64,000 nucleotides of DNA from Mycteria americana. Lineage: Eukaryota > Chordata > Aves > Ciconiiformes > Ciconiidae. Below are positions 24,901 through 39,500 of this stretch, one piece after another. The notes under the pieces were generated by a model. The model was given only the letters and a program-made list of their open reading frames with translations. It had not been told where the DNA came from and did not search any database. A program made the position numbers and the translations under genes. Numbering within the stretch: the first letter of the stretch is position 1; each line of letters begins with the position of its first letter. The stretch covers positions 34,869,926-34,933,925 of the forward strand of contig NC_134366.1 in NCBI RefSeq assembly GCF_035582795.1, given 5' to 3'.

Positions 24901-27900
24901 ATACAATATAATTTTCCTGGCAAATTGCTGCTATTTCATACTTAGAGAGTATTTATTTACCTTTACTGGACATGTATATCTGTAATTATGCCTGAGCTGG
25001 TGCTTTATTTTGGATGAGCTGTCTTGCGTAGATTTATAGGTTGAGAATAATTGAACTTCTTGGCTGTCACACACTTTTGGTAGGAAATATTACCCATGTT
25101 TATATGGAAAAGGATTTAAAGTTCTTATATTTATAAAGTGAGTATGAGCCTGCCAAGCTATGAAACTTTATTTGGAAATAAAGGTTCTACTTAAGTGTTC
25201 TTAAGACAGAAGTATAAACATTGGAAATGTAAATGCCAAAGAGATGAGTGTCGCCAAAGAAGGAGATTTAAATTTAGATTCTTAATTCCAAATAAATATG
25301 CTGTTTTGACAGAATCTCTTCTCTTTGCCAGTAAGCTGGTGGGCATCTGTTATGTTTCCATTCCTTGACAGACGCAATGAATATCCTGGAAGTCCCCAGA
25401 ATGTACATTTATTTGAAATCAAAAGTAAAGCCTTCCAAACAAATCTTCAGAGTTCAAGCATGAACCTTTTTTGGGGTTAAGAGCAGTGCATTTGGGGGAA
25501 CCATTAAAAAGAGTAATCTTAAAGACTTGCAAGTATTGCAGACTATAAATGTAGGTGCCGTGAGGGGTGAAGGACGGTGCAGTCTACGTCAGGGGACTGT
25601 GCAGGCAACGCAGCTGTGATTGCCCTGACTGATAGAAATGGACATTTTTCACTATTGGGTGCTAATGGAAGGGAGAAGGAAACAGAAATCCCTTTGTTTG
25701 TCCCTTTCCTTTTTTTCCCCTCCAGTAAATCCGTACTTATAAAATTCATTCATTCTGATTGATCACTTCTGTGCTTTTGGTCTGCACATCCACTTGCTAT
25801 TTTTGCAGAGTTCAGGGCAATGCAGATTAAGGGCCTGATTCTCACATTGGCACCACTGCAAAACAAGGGTAGTTACTGGTCATTGGACTCATCTCAATGT
25901 TAGGCTGTCACTCACAGCCAAGGAAGAATCCTTGTTTGAGACAGTTGTCCAGGTTTCAATTTAAACATAAGTCTTAGTCCCATTGCTCTCAGTGGAAGCA
26001 GTTCCTTAAGCACATATTTATATATAGTCCTCAAAAGGGACATTAATTTAGGATTTGAGAAGTTGGGCCCCAAGGTACATGTACATACTACCCTTTGTTC
26101 ATAAAGCATGAACAATTCATTTTAAATCTTTTTCAGTATTTTATATGTGTGGGATTTTCAAACCAGATATTTAATATAATACTATACAGCATAGGGGAGT
26201 CCCAAACATGCGAAATAAAAGAATAAATTGAACACAAAAAAATTTGTTAAAATGAAAGTGAAGAATTTAAACATACAATGAACAAACCTACCTTGTTTTT
26301 CCTTTTTCTTTTTTTTAATTGCCATTAGATGTGTGACGTGCCAATACATCATTAAACCCTTTTGCTCAGAATTGAAGGGTTTTTTTCAGATTTTCCAGTC
26401 TTGCAATAGGGACGCAATTGGTTCCTTTGTGCCTACACAAGCTCTTCACTGCAGCCATAGAATTACCACAGAGTTAATAATGTTGCAACACTTACTTGAA
26501 TGGCAAATTGCAACAAGTTAGTATTTATATATCCTTGAAGGTGTTTTGTCGGATGCTCATTCTCACTGCATTACTTGCCAAGAGGCTATTATGACCCAAG
26601 TCCATAGCTTAGACTCTGAGAAAGCTAATGTATATCATAAGAGGGGGGAAGAAAGGTCATTCCCTCTTGAGCAAGCCATTTAACATAAGGCAAACATCTT
26701 CCTTTTGACAGATGGAAATGTAATCTCCGCGTAGTCTTTCAGCTTTGTTTCACAGTTGGCTTTGAAAGCTAGAGAGCAGAGCTCTCTCTGTGCAGAGCTA
26801 GGCATGAGTTTGAAGTGGTATAGGTGTGCCTGTGCCACACAGTGCACTACTGTGCAAGATCTGTAATGTGCAGAAGCAATACATTCATATGCGTGTGGTT
26901 CTCTCTTCAGCTTTGTCAGCCCTACCTCTCAGCATGGCTAATTAGCTCAGGTCAGGAATGCCTCATTAATACAACTACACCATAACTGGCTCTGCATCTG
27001 AGGATTATGGGGGTTCTGCAGAATTCCTTATTGCGTGGTGTAAACCTTTTAAGATCCTAGGTACATAGGTGTCGGTGCTAAAGTAAACTTACTAGCCTGA
27101 AACAAACTCACACGGAAGGTCTGTCTATGCATTGATGGAAATCAGGGAAGGAGACAGATTCTAAACCATACGGAATTCCTTATTTTCCTTGTTACTCCTA
27201 GTGGTAAAATAGGCCATTTGTATGAGAAGAAACTGGGGAAAGAGAGCGGAGAGTGTATGAAATTTTATTCCATTTTGAAATCCTTATAGTATAAAGATTA
27301 GTTCAAAGGAATCAGGGAAAGAGATAAGATGAGAACTCTTAGCCTGCTGGCTATCGGACCAATGTAAATTTGGTAAGGCAGGGTTGAATGGGATAAACAA
27401 TTAAAGATACTGTCATAATTCCTATGCACATGAAAGAAAGAATAAGTTTACATGGAAAAATTGGAAAGAGTTTAGGAAAGAACTAAAAAAAATATATATT
27501 TGATGTCTGGAAATCTGCCCCACAGTGAGGGAATTTAAGAAGCTCACCCAAGAGAAGGTTAAGACATGACTTGATCCCAGTTTCTCCAAGGCTCCTTAAT
27601 TTAGCAGACAATAGCGTAGTGAGAGCCAGTGCCTGGGAAATAAAGCCAAAAGGTTCTGCATAGAAACAAATCACTTTAAAGTGGGAAAGTTTCTGCTCAT
27701 TGGAATAAGGGAGGTGATAGATTACATATTTTTAAGTCTTTAAATAAAGATCAAATCTCATTCTAAAAATACATGTTGCTTACCCAGATGTTATGTGATT
27801 GATACAAGAATTGTCAGATGAAGTATGATGTCTTGTGCTATACAGAAGGAAAAACTAGTTGATCATGAGGTGCTTTCTAGTCTTAACATACGTTCAGGTA

Positions 27901-30900
27901 TTTCTTCATGTTTGAATGTCTTAATTTACAAACTTAACAGTGTTATTCATGGTTTTATACAATATTTTTAGCAAGCATAAAATAGAAACAAAACAATCCC
28001 TTGCATAAATACGATCATACAGAATCCCATGCCTTTTGTGGCATTTAGATCTGGAACTTGGGCCATTTCAAGATCTCTGCTGCTGCCACCACAGTGTGGG
28101 TATAAATATTAACCTACTGTCCGTTATGTGTAATGGTTACCAAAGGAGCTCTGACACACATACTTTTCCAGGGTGCTACACAGTTAATAAATAGTCCTCA
28201 GAAAAATATTAGCTGTCAGCATTCCTGGAGTTTATGCCTGGATTTAGGGGGAAGACAGCAAAGATATCAGTACATGTAGCAAACCACAGGAATTTAATAC
28301 TGTCAGTCTGGGTGTTTGGACTTCATGGTTTAGATTTAGATTTGCCTCGTTTGCAATCTCTCTCTAAAATGAAGGCAATTATCTGTGTTTGGTTTCTCTG
28401 GGCAGGGAAGGTAAGAATTTATTCAATACTAAACACTTTAAAGGATACAGCTGTATTTTAACAGAAGAGAAGAGATAAGGGAAGATATAAGACATGACCT
28501 CCTAGCTTGGACTGGCATGAAGTGGGACGGAGAGAAAAAAGGGCTCACCTAATGATGTGGGAGAGGAGCTGCACAAGTTTGTGGTCCCAGTTACATCATT
28601 TGATTTGTCTCACACTAGCTACTAGTAATGGGATGTGAGAAAGAGGGCAGGAAATCCTAATGGCTCTTAGCTCTTTTTAAATCTATGTCTGCTTTCTTAG
28701 GGGTACAAAGAGAAGTTGTGGTGACTCATCTACCAGTTTTATATCAGTGGAATTATATGCGGCACTGTAGTGACACTTTGCAGTTCAAGGCTTTTTCAGT
28801 TGTCCTTGTGGTCCCTCTTCTTGCCTGCCTTCCTAGCATGTTCCCATTGCACATTATGCCAGTTCATCAAAACAGCTGTTTTCATGGATGCAGAGTTATT
28901 TTTAACTAATGTACGTGGTCAACCTGTTCAACATGCCATAACTGCATATATTTTTAGAAGTACACATTTTGCAGTTTATGGCAGGATTAAAACTGGATTT
29001 CAGAAAGGATCTCTGGGGAAAAAAACCTTCTACTGGTTACAAGGCAAAATTACACTGATGTGGAAATCATTAAAACAACATGCTGTGACTCGGTGGTTAA
29101 AGGACATAAAAAATACCTTACAGCAAACCAAATGTAATGCAAGGGGAAAAAAACAAACAGACTGCCAATTCTGTATATGCTCAGGGCTCATTGAGGGAAC
29201 CACAGAGCGATTGTGAGGCTGCTCTGCACAGGTTATTGTTAGTTCCCTGGCAGAAGCAGATGTGTCTATCCTGTGTCTTCAATGTTTCTTCCACTACTTT
29301 GTAGAGAGATGACGAGAGAGACCTTGGTGCAGCCCTCTGGACTTTTTGCTCCAAATCAAAGCTGCTTCTTTCTGAAGCAGAACAACACTTCCACAGCCAC
29401 ACAAGTCTCTCCAGGCACACCACTTTCTGCTGAAATTCCAGCTACTGATTCATCTCACCCAGTTCCCTCTTTTCCTTCAGAATACTGAATCTCATTTTTA
29501 ACTTCATAATTAGGGGGGGGAAAAAAGGCCTTCCTGAGCAAGCTTCCCAAGTTCACTCAGAGTTCCTCAGGCTGATGATATTAAATTAGGGTGAGTTTAG
29601 CATCTTAACTCCAATCAAATTGTGTTTTACCAAAAACATTCTGCTTTTTCCTTTTTTTTTCTTTTTTTTTCTGCCCCCCCTGGAGACTGTGAGTCTGTCT
29701 AGCTAGCCCTTGTACAAGTTCTAAAAATACTCTTCAAAATCTGTCTCCAGATGCATGTACAACAGCTTTGTGGAACTTGTTGGAGGTTTATAGTGGAGCT
29801 AAAGATGTCACTTTGATACAGGAAGGGAAAGCTAGCTAGAATCATTTCAGGCAGAAAGATTATGCAGTAATATCTACAATGATATGGTAGTCTAATACCA
29901 GTCTGCTTTTAGATATTTCTAAGCTTTTAATTATAAAAGGCTCCTTTTAACTCCTTAACCTGCCTGGGACTGGGATCTGAAAGGATTAAAATGGCTTAAA
30001 ACATTATACTCTCTTTTCCTTCTATCTTCAAAATTCTGGTATAAATATGACTTTGTGATTACGGCTTACTGCATATAAATTTCCTATTGAATCTGACCTG
30101 CCTCACTGTCCTTCAGACCTCCCCAGACCATCTGAAGGGAAATTCATATGTCCTAACGCAACAAATATATATTGAAGATTGTGCAAGACAAAGATTTAAA
30201 ACATATTATATGCACTTTTCTGCACAGTTCGCAATAAGAACTGTTGATTGTTGTAAATTCAAAACATGTGTGTGTTTCTCATAGGCTGAGATTCTATGAA
30301 ATGCCAAGAATAGCCTAAAATATAGCCTAAAATATTAAAACGCGCATTAAGGACTTACCAGCTAAGTCCTATGCACAAGGTTCAATAAGTAACCCCCTTC
30401 AGGAAGAGTGTTGCTTGACCCAGTAAATAACAGCTGAATATCTCTGAGACAGTCTGAGCCAGCATCTGCTTTTACAGCAGCATGAATCAGAAATAACTGC
30501 GTCAAGGACAATACATGCTTCATCTTATTTAGATTAAAGTGGATTTTGGTGCCCAGCCTTCAAGCTATTGGTGTAGATATGTTGGCTGGTCACATTCGGA
30601 AAGTTGAAAGTTTTGGTTTTCATACCGTTGGGTAAGTGGAATAAGTGTCCTTTCAACTGTACCGGTAATGGAAACATAGAGAAAATATTTCCATTACAGT
30701 TGGACTCTGTATGCAGTTATGGAACAAAACTTCAGTAAACAAAGTGAAACATTTTCTAGAATTCCCCTACGACATCCATATATTATGGTAATTTACTTTG
30801 AATTTAAGAATTCTGATCCTCTTTGTATGTCTCAGGTAGGAGCAGTCATCTTTGTCACATTTGTTCCTAAGTCTTTTGAATTCCAGCTTTGCATTTTCAA

Positions 30901-32750
30901 GGTTTTTATTATGCTGGGACCAGCCAGTTTTTCTGCATTCTATAGGCTTGGCAGAAAAAGAAAAAAAAACTCAAAAACCAATTTAATCTTTTGTTCGCTG
31001 GGGCCCAGATCTGTCCTCTCTCCTTCCAGCACCCCCTGAAAAGCAGCAGAAGTGGTGTGGTTGTATTTCATAAGTTACAGTAAGGCTTCAAACATCGCGA
31101 GCTTGGAGAATGTATCCTCCTTTCCTTTCCAAAGCATGAGAAAGTGGCTGTTGCACTGGGCTACTATGTTGGATATAGAAGAATCATCTATTCCCCTGCA
31201 CCATCCCATACTCTTACTACCATGCCAGGAAATGAAGTGTTTATGATAAGTAAATGGGTAGTGTTATGGTGTGTTCTTTCATGTCATTCCTGAGCAGATT
31301 CTGAACTGCAATTCCAAACCACTCTCTAGGATCTGAAGCTACAATTCCTAGTCCTGAGGTGTTGCAAGATATCTCTGTATGAACTGTGATTTTACAGTTG
31401 TCCTCCAGAGCTAGTGATGCACCTCAGCCAGGTAGTTCTGAGGTGCATTTTTGAGTAATTTTTTATTTTAGTCTGGCTTTTCTTTGATGAGGTCCTTGTA
31501 CACTCTTTGTACTGATGCAATGAGGAAGGCAATCTTACAGAACCACCTCCTCTGGTTCTATGTCCAATGTGGATTTCCTCAGCCTGTATGAAACTCTGCA
31601 GCCCATTTAGAAACTAGTCCTGCCTTGACAGGCTGTGTCCAGAGCTGCAGCAAAAATGCTCCCAGAAGGCGTACATACTGGGGACAGATATCTCTCATGT
31701 TTCCTGCTGCTGAGGAAGAGGAGCATCAAGCCGAAGGGGCCATGGCACCTATAAAGAGCCCAAACAAGCTGGAATGTAGTAGGGGAGACAGTCTAAAGGC
31801 TGGTAGGACCTGGGAAGGGGAGCACTTTCCTTGACAGAGTTGCCTTAACATCTGATTCTTTTGCTATGACAGTATCTATATTCTTTATGAACTTGAACAA
31901 TCTCATTAGCAATTACTAATGTACGTAATACATATTAGTATATCAGGGCCATAGAGAAGATTCAAAAGCCATTTGAGACAGTAGATATGTGAAGAGAAGC
32001 CTTATAAGGTGGACCAGTTTTTGACTCGCAAGCTTAGCCATCCAACTAATTTTCATGAAGTTTAAGTGAGAGCCTTAAATCACAGTGAAGATGTTTCCTA
32101 TTTGTAATTAGATGGGAAACTCCCTTATAGACTTAGAAAATCCTAAGATAATTCAATTAAAGCTTATTTTATACCATATAGATTCACAAAACAATATAAT
32201 TTCTAGAGATATTTATGGCATGGCTTGAATAATAATGATTCTATTCACACTTGTCTGGGAACATGGGTGTAAATAACCAAATGTTGCCAGTCATCAATAA
32301 TGCTCACATCTCAGACTCATGTTGAAGTGCTGGGCTTTACAGCACAGTCATAGACCCACTATGTAACATACGAGTGATTTTATATGAATATTTTATATGA
32401 GTATTATTCTGTATACGTTCTGTTACAGATTACATCTTCCATTTTTCATGGCTATATGAGCCAGTAGGTCCTACTATAAAGTTTGGGGTCAGTTAAAGCT
32501 GCTGCCTTAATATACACACTGCTTTAACAGAGCCCAAACTCTATGGTGGGTGTGCAGAATTGCCAGCGTGTTCTGACCTTGACCATGTCTCTGTTCAGCC
32601 TTTGTTTTTCTGCTTTGTGAGCTTGCTTCACCCCTTTAGGAACCTTTCAATGTGTTGTGCAAAACTGCAAGCATGACAGTTCAGCTTTGCAAGATCTTTC
32701 TAACAAGAAAAAACCCCAAAAGATCCGTCTAAAATCTCTGGTTTAGATTT
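19000..32750. other. Intergenic between the mobile-element cluster and the TMEM196 3' end
   Basis: Mostly unique AT-rich DNA. Landmarks are an AT-rich, motif-dense stretch at about 20040-20360, a GC-richer possible old repeat at about 20905-21295, the (CA)11 at 23152-23173, and purine- or pyrimidine-rich tracts. No gene was recognised. Confidence 0.65.
23152..23173. repeat. (CA)11 microsatellite
   Basis: Perfect 22-bp CA run in intergenic DNA, with no flanking element recognised. Confidence 0.95.
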
Positions 32751-32753
32751 CAT

Positions 32754-32759
32754 TTTATT
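32754..32759 (-). terminator. TMEM196: Candidate TMEM196 polyadenylation signal
   Basis: AATAAA on the minus strand about 770 nt after the stop. A weaker ATTAAA lies nearer, at 33200-33205. Either could end the 3' UTR. RNA 3'-end data would decide. Confidence 0.35.
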
Positions 32760-33530
32760 TGTCATCTTTTATGAACAAATTACGAAATATACTTCATTCA
32801 CAAATTGGAAATATTTACAATTTCTTTACAACAAGGCATTGTTGAGGTTTTGATTTATGGCATTCTTAGAGCATTCTGTCTTTCAAAACAAAGACATTGG
32901 TGGTGTTTTCAGCACACTGTTCATTTACACTCTGAATGTGAAATGGGAGCCTTTTGGAAGAGTAATTTGCACTTTCTTTTGATACAGTCTACTGGGAAAA
33001 CTGAGTCTGAATACATTTGCAATGTGGGGAGGGGGACTGTGCAGATGCGTTGCTGGTACCATGCCACATGGTCTGAAGCCATCATGTTACACCAGATGCT
33101 GCTAAGTGGGGAGGAGAAAGAGATTCCCCCTGAGCCATCCTTCCTCTGCCCTCTTCTCTTCTCTTTAGGAATCCTGTGACTGGGCTAAATATGGTCCAGT
33201 TTAATTTTTTTTTTCTGGTTTTTGAGTCTTCATGAGAAGAAGAGTCTTGAGAAGTCTATTTCAAATACTATCACAATTCTGAAAAGTTATTCAGACAAAA
33301 AACCAAAAGAGAGTAGCCAGGAAGTGAATAAGTATTGTATATCCGCAAAATGTTTAGGAGACAAATTTTGAACATGTTTCTAAAAGGGAAATGCAACTGT
33401 GCTGTTCTGCAGTTGTGACATGTGAGCCATAAAAGCTAAGATAGTTCCATTTTCTCAATTTCTTGGAGTCTGTTTTTTTCCTGAAGAAAATTCTAAAACC
33501 ACTTCTTTCCATGGAACTTTTTAAAATCTC

Positions 33531-33593
33531 TTAATATACACTTCCATTATAAATCAGATGTGGGCCACCATTGCTTAGGTTGTCTGTCATTTC
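33531..33593 (-). CDS. TMEM196: TMEM196 terminal coding exon 4
   Basis: Acceptor TTCTTGTTGCAG|GAAATG. It encodes [20 protein letters not shown] and then TAA. It is too short for ordinary ORF calling; I found it by looking for the expected C-terminus of the family (human, from memory, EITDNMSNGGPQLIFNGRV). Phase 0 joins exon 3 without a gap. Confidence 0.9.
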   Translation of the reverse strand, partial: EMTDNLSNGGPHLIYNGSVY

Positions 33594-36500
33594 CTGCAAC
33601 AAGAATAGAAAACACTGATTAAAATTGCAATTATTTTATGGTGTTTGAAATTTAGTTAGCTAAGGTTGTAACAAAAATTTAACAAACTCTGAATTTCAAA
33701 CATTCAGAAAAACTTGACATTTATAGTTGGCTTGATAAATCTCACTGTAAAAAAAAAAGAAATCATTTCTTCCTACATAAGTACATTTGAAAGCTGATAG
33801 ACTCATTGATACTGATTGAGTTGGACATTACTCTCAGACCACATATACAGCATTGATGGCATCCGTGAAAATTTTGTGACGTTGTCCTTTGAAAGTGCAT
33901 CAACTCAAGCTTGTATGGTAATCTACAAAGGAACAAGATGGTAATTAAGTCTTTGTTTCCATTCAAACCTTTTTCTGTGCTGACATGCTACAAACAGATG
34001 CCATTCGATGCTAGCTGGGATAGACATTTGGGAAGTAGGACTAGATCCAAACAGGATCTAAGGGTTGTGACTGCTTGCCTTCGGATGGGACTGATTTTGG
34101 TTTTCGCTTAATATGCCAGACTACAATTTTTAGCAGTTCAGCAATTGCTACTCAAGTGGCAGATGAGTCATCCTGGAGTAAGCTGACCTGATCGTGAGTC
34201 GGAATCCTAAAGCACCTAAACCAAGATTTGTTTGGAGTTAGATTTTCTAATTCTCAAATTGCAATCCAAACAATACCTACTTAGCAGCTGTCTAAGCCTG
34301 GATATGGCTACGTTCATTAAGCACTTCTCTGACCTTCAAGGCTGCAAAGCCACGTGGAGTTTATGCTCACAACTGCCTTATTCTGAGAAGTCCTAGGCCT
34401 ATTTCATACCAAACTGAATCAGGATGCAGAAATGAAGTGATCTTCTGCCTGTGTCCAATGACAGACCCCAGAGAACATCCAACGATGCCGAGGAATGGGC
34501 ACATATAAAAATGCAGTTTTGGCTATTCTTTTTAAAATTCAGGTACATGAGGTAGAGGTGCCACTGTTAGGCTAGTTCTAAAATATTTTTCCGTGAGAAC
34601 CAGAAGCTCTTCTCTGCATGGAAAGATCAAATTTACCTCTTCCACCTCCTAGATATAGTTGGAGAAAATGTGGAAGAAAAGGGATTTGTTTGTCCCCGTT
34701 CTTGTGGAATTTTCTATGAAGAAAGTAAAGCAAGATTCATTGGGCTAAACAGAGAGAGAGAGAAAGACAGAAAGAAAGAGCCTGACTTTATATCATAGTA
34801 GCTGAGATTCTTGGTAAAGAGAAGAAAATTCTGGGACCTGGTCTTTATTCCTAGTCTGACTCTTTCTCTCTCTTCTTTTAATCCACAATATTTGATTTTT
34901 AAATAGTTTGGGAGGCAGAAACCAGAACTCAAAGTTTCACATAAGGTGGAAGCACTGGTGCTTCCTCTCTCAGGTGTTACCAGCTACATTTTGAAGTAGA
35001 TCACAAGGCTTAATTGTTGCCTCCACAGTTTTTGAAAGAAGGGATGTTCTTTTCCCCTCTACAAAGTAGACTTGGGGCCATCAAACCAAGTAGATTTGCC
35101 AATTAATACTCCCGAATCAAGTGTAAGTTTCAGAGAAAAGAAGCTGTGTAAACTTACTGAATTTTGAGCATTTTCTACCACCCAGCTCTCCATTTGGCAG
35201 GTGATGGTGTTGGATGTTTTTGTATGGTGCCTTATTCTCCTCACATACTGAAGAGAAACATGCACACCTACCACTGAACTCAGGATCGCGATCTGGGGGC
35301 TGCCTGCCCTGAAACAAGGCACTACAGTTGCCTATTTGTAGGTGCCTAAACCCTTTGTTGGATCTACGCTGAAGATACCAGTCAGCTGGGAAAGGGACCA
35401 AGAAAATACAGGCCATTTAATATTAACTATCAGTCAGCCACAGTTTGATAGTAATCTGTCAGAAGACTACTCGTGAGCAAGTGTAAGTTTCCTTTTGTCG
35501 GCTTATCACTTGAATCCTCTGCAGACATCAGCTATTAGAATATCATAATTTCAGAATATATTGAAAATCATTTCTTTTCCCCAATATTTCTATTTTCAAA
35601 AATAAAAGTATTAATAAATTAAAAAGCATTGCTGAATTCAAGAAATGAAGGAGCACACAGATTAGAAGCAGAGTGAGTCAATGGTGGCAACATCCAAATA
35701 GGACCATTTGGATGTCTATAACTAGGGTGAATATTTTAAATACTTAACTTACTTCCAGATTGCAGCGTTCACCATGTAGAATTATGTCACCACCTGGAAG
35801 CACCATTTGCCTGACTCAGAGTGACATCACAGCATCAGCCAACTTTGATTAGCTGAAACTATGACTTTCTCTTAGAGGTGGCCCTTCCTGAAGTGACATA
35901 ACAACATGGTAGCTCCCTAGTGTTCAGCGTACCTTGGAGGTAACTCTGGTGTCGGGGGGACCACCGGGCAGCTGGGCAGGTCGGTTATTTCAATACCCCT
36001 CAATCTCTAATATAAATATAACAATTATACAATAAATATAGCAAAACAAATGCACATACAGTACATGTCTATATTACTGTATATCAGTATAAATATACAA
36101 AATAGTCTTATATAAAAAACACTTTAAAGCTATTTTCTAAATCAGGGCGTAATTTAATGGAAGTTTTTAAGTAGCCTTTTATTTTTAGGGACATGCCTTG
36201 AGCTAATGTACTCAAACCTGCCAGCAGCAGGCCGTCCGCAGGCTGTAGGTCTAAGAAGTCCCAGATCAGACCACCCACGCATGCACACTTGATTCTACAA
36301 CACACATGCAGGGAGTCCACCATCGGTGGGGCGCATCCCACATTCGCTGAGCATGTGCGATAGGGTTGCTCTGCACATGCATCATGGCCTTTCACCCAAG
36401 ATAAGTGGGCACCTGGCAGTCCTCACTGCTGAGTGTGTAAAAGCTCAGTAGATCAACAGGCCAGGAAAGGAGGCAGTGAACTACTGCTATACATGGTCAT

Positions 36501-39500
36501 CCTCAACCCAAATTGATAGAGTTTGCAGGGTGTTTGTATTTTGAAAGGGTTTTCTTCCCAGGCCATTTCTGGTTTTTTTTACCTCTCTCTTTTTCTCTCA
36601 AATGGGCTTCATCTTTGTCCTTGTTGAGGCAAGAGCCTCTTTGAAAGGCAGGATCTAGCCTACCATCTGCAAGACCATGGTCGTACTTGCCTACATAGCT
36701 CATCAGAATTCTGCTTCATTTTAAAATGAGAGGGAGAACTGTATCTCTTCCCTTGATTTTATCACCCTGTTTTATGTTATTGTTGTAACCTATACTATTT
36801 AACTTTTTAAAACATGTTTCAAACATCGTTGAACTTAACTGTGATGCAAACTTGCACATGGAGGTTTAGATGAGCAGTCCACTTAACTTTTGTTCTCTTC
36901 TCTACTCATTTCTCAAATGACAGGCATTGGATACAAAGTCCAAATGTAAAGCACAGGGTGTCAGTGAACATTCTGTTCCTCAATTATGAATCAGATCTGT
37001 AAATCCAAGGAGCTGATTTCAAGAATTCTATTCAATTAGTTCTTTTGGCCCTATGTGCTCAACTTTGGGACCTTAAGTTTCAGCACCTAAACATAGACCT
37101 AGACACCTTGGTAAGCTTCCTTTTAACAGAGAAAGGCAATAAATGCTCAGTGCTGCTGCTAATCCAATGAGTTTCATTTAGGTGTCTAAATAAGCCCTTA
37201 GGTGCATAGGTTTAGTCATCTAGGTTTGTGAACTGTGGCTTTTGTGTTTAAATAACCTACTTTATAAGCTGAGTACTTGGGAGAGGAATAAATTGATTAA
37301 ATCCTGGAAGCATGCAATGATGTGGTTACAGAATGCATTCTGTGCTTTTTCACAGTACAATACATGATAATCCATATTAATAAGGCTTCCAATTATTTAT
37401 GAAGTGCTATATTTAGCAGCTAAGCCGTTGAATAGCTATACAATGGAATTATGTTGAAAATGGATGTACTTCATTGAAATGGATGTACTGCAAATATACA
37501 GTACCTAAAAATAGCTCCATATAATGCAATGTAATAAAGCTTACACAGAATGGCAGCGTTTCATTTCCCAGAAGCTCTTTCTAATGTAAAACTGAAAACT
37601 GAATACATCTCTTGCCAATTGTAAACGTTAACACATACAGTAGCATTTTAGGAGAAGCAGAATAAGGGAGGTCACTCAACTCACTTTTTCTGCCATTTCA
37701 TGGGAGTGATGCAATGAATGTTCTCTTTCGGAGAACATTCGCCTTTGTTCATAGCTGGCTAGCCGACAAGTGAGCCATGAAGAAAGGGTGCAACCACCAA
37801 TTCCAATGCATGCAAGAGACATGGAGGCAAGATGCAAAGAATAGAGAGCAGACGACTTCTTTGTCAGAGCACGAAGAAATTGAAAATTTAAGATTCCTCC
37901 AATCAGTCCACAGATGCAACAGGCAGAAAAAAGTATCATCTGTCAGGAAAGACAAGAGAGGTTATGTCACAGCAACATTTTTCAGAGACAGATTCATTCA
38001 TATAAAAAATGAGACTAACCATAACTTAATACTTCGATAGCATCATGGACTGCAAAACACTGCACAGACACTCATTTTTAACTCCCTCAGCTCCCACAGA
38101 GCTCCAAGGGAATACAATACCTTCTGGTGTACAAGAGTTAAGATTGATGTTGCATGTAAGATAAAGTTGGGTAGAATGAGTTGCTCATGTTAAAAGCTAG
38201 TCAATGGAAGGACTACTAGGACACAAATCTTCAGATTTCCAGCGTTTCATTCAAAACAGTAACATGACAGAATGTGTCGTAATTTTCTGTTGTACAGTTT
38301 CTCACGACTCCTCAGGAGTGAACGCCTCATGTATTCGCAGTGAATCTCTCTTGCTTTGTGTGCCATCTGACTCTGCCTCTTGTTCAATTCTAATTTGTTC
38401 AGTCAGACAGCAGTTTGGAGGCTTTCTACAGCTTTTGTGGGGACTTCAAAAGTGTTCAAGGTGAATGCGCTGGACAAAGAAGCAAGAGAAACAACAAAGA
38501 AATCTGTGATGCAGCTCTGCAGAAGGTCAGTGTGGTGACTGTGTGTTTGTTTGTTTGTTTTTAACTTGGTTAAAATGTTTCTGGGAACTTCAGAAGGGTG
38601 TGAAACAGGCTGCAATTAATGAGACATCTTTAAAGTCCTCCTATCACTTTAATCACAAAGATGCCATCCTGGTTCAGGATGTCCTTGACCCACAAATGAC
38701 TCGAGGGAAAAAGACCTTATTATGGAGACACTGCTAAATTATTGTGTTCTTCACTTGCCTTGATACTGCTGGCCTGTCCGATGTTGATCTAGATGGGCCT
38801 TTGGTGTTACTCCATACGGCTTTGTATATGTACTTATCTACTGTGGTAGGAACAATTTATGGAGCCTTACAAACCACTTCTGTACACAACTGTGATGAGA
38901 ATTTCATCAGGAATGTGACATTCAGGCTGCATGCTGCAGTCCACTGGGAAGTGACTATTCCATGACACCACCAGAACAGACAGCTTTTAGAAACTGGTTA
39001 TGGTCTACATGCTTTAAGAAATGAGACTGTCATTGTAACAGGTTTTAGGATAACACATTGATATTCAAAAATAATCTGAGAGAGATCTTGATTCCCTTCA
39101 CACGTATGCTGGTTTTACGTGACTTCCATCTGTGTATGGCAGAATAATCAAGCTGACAGAAAATTAAGCCAGACATTATCACTTATGATAGGATCATGTC
39201 TTTAACATAAAGTTCTGCTGTGACTTGTGTAGTAATAACACCATTTTGCTGCAGTCAGAAAAATTACTGTACTTCTAATTCTTAGAAGAGACAGAAAACA
39301 TCTGCCATCACTTTAAAACTGGCTTATTCATGATTCTGATTGCAAAAAGAACTTATTAAAACAGCAAACAGCTATGATATCTAGAATCAAACTTGGTCAG
39401 CAGCCTCATTGAGGTGGCAGCCCAGTCGTGCCACACTTCACAGAAGTGGGTTTTTGAAGGAGAGAAATTACAATCCAGTGAAGTTATTGGGCAACTTTTT

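Noticed and set aside
28770-29216. 148-codon plus-strand open frame
   Set aside because: No family resemblance and a non-coding-like composition, including a lysine-rich end from AT-rich DNA.
32805-33179. 124-codon plus-strand open frame
   Set aside because: It lies antisense to the probable TMEM196 3' UTR and has no recognisable domain.
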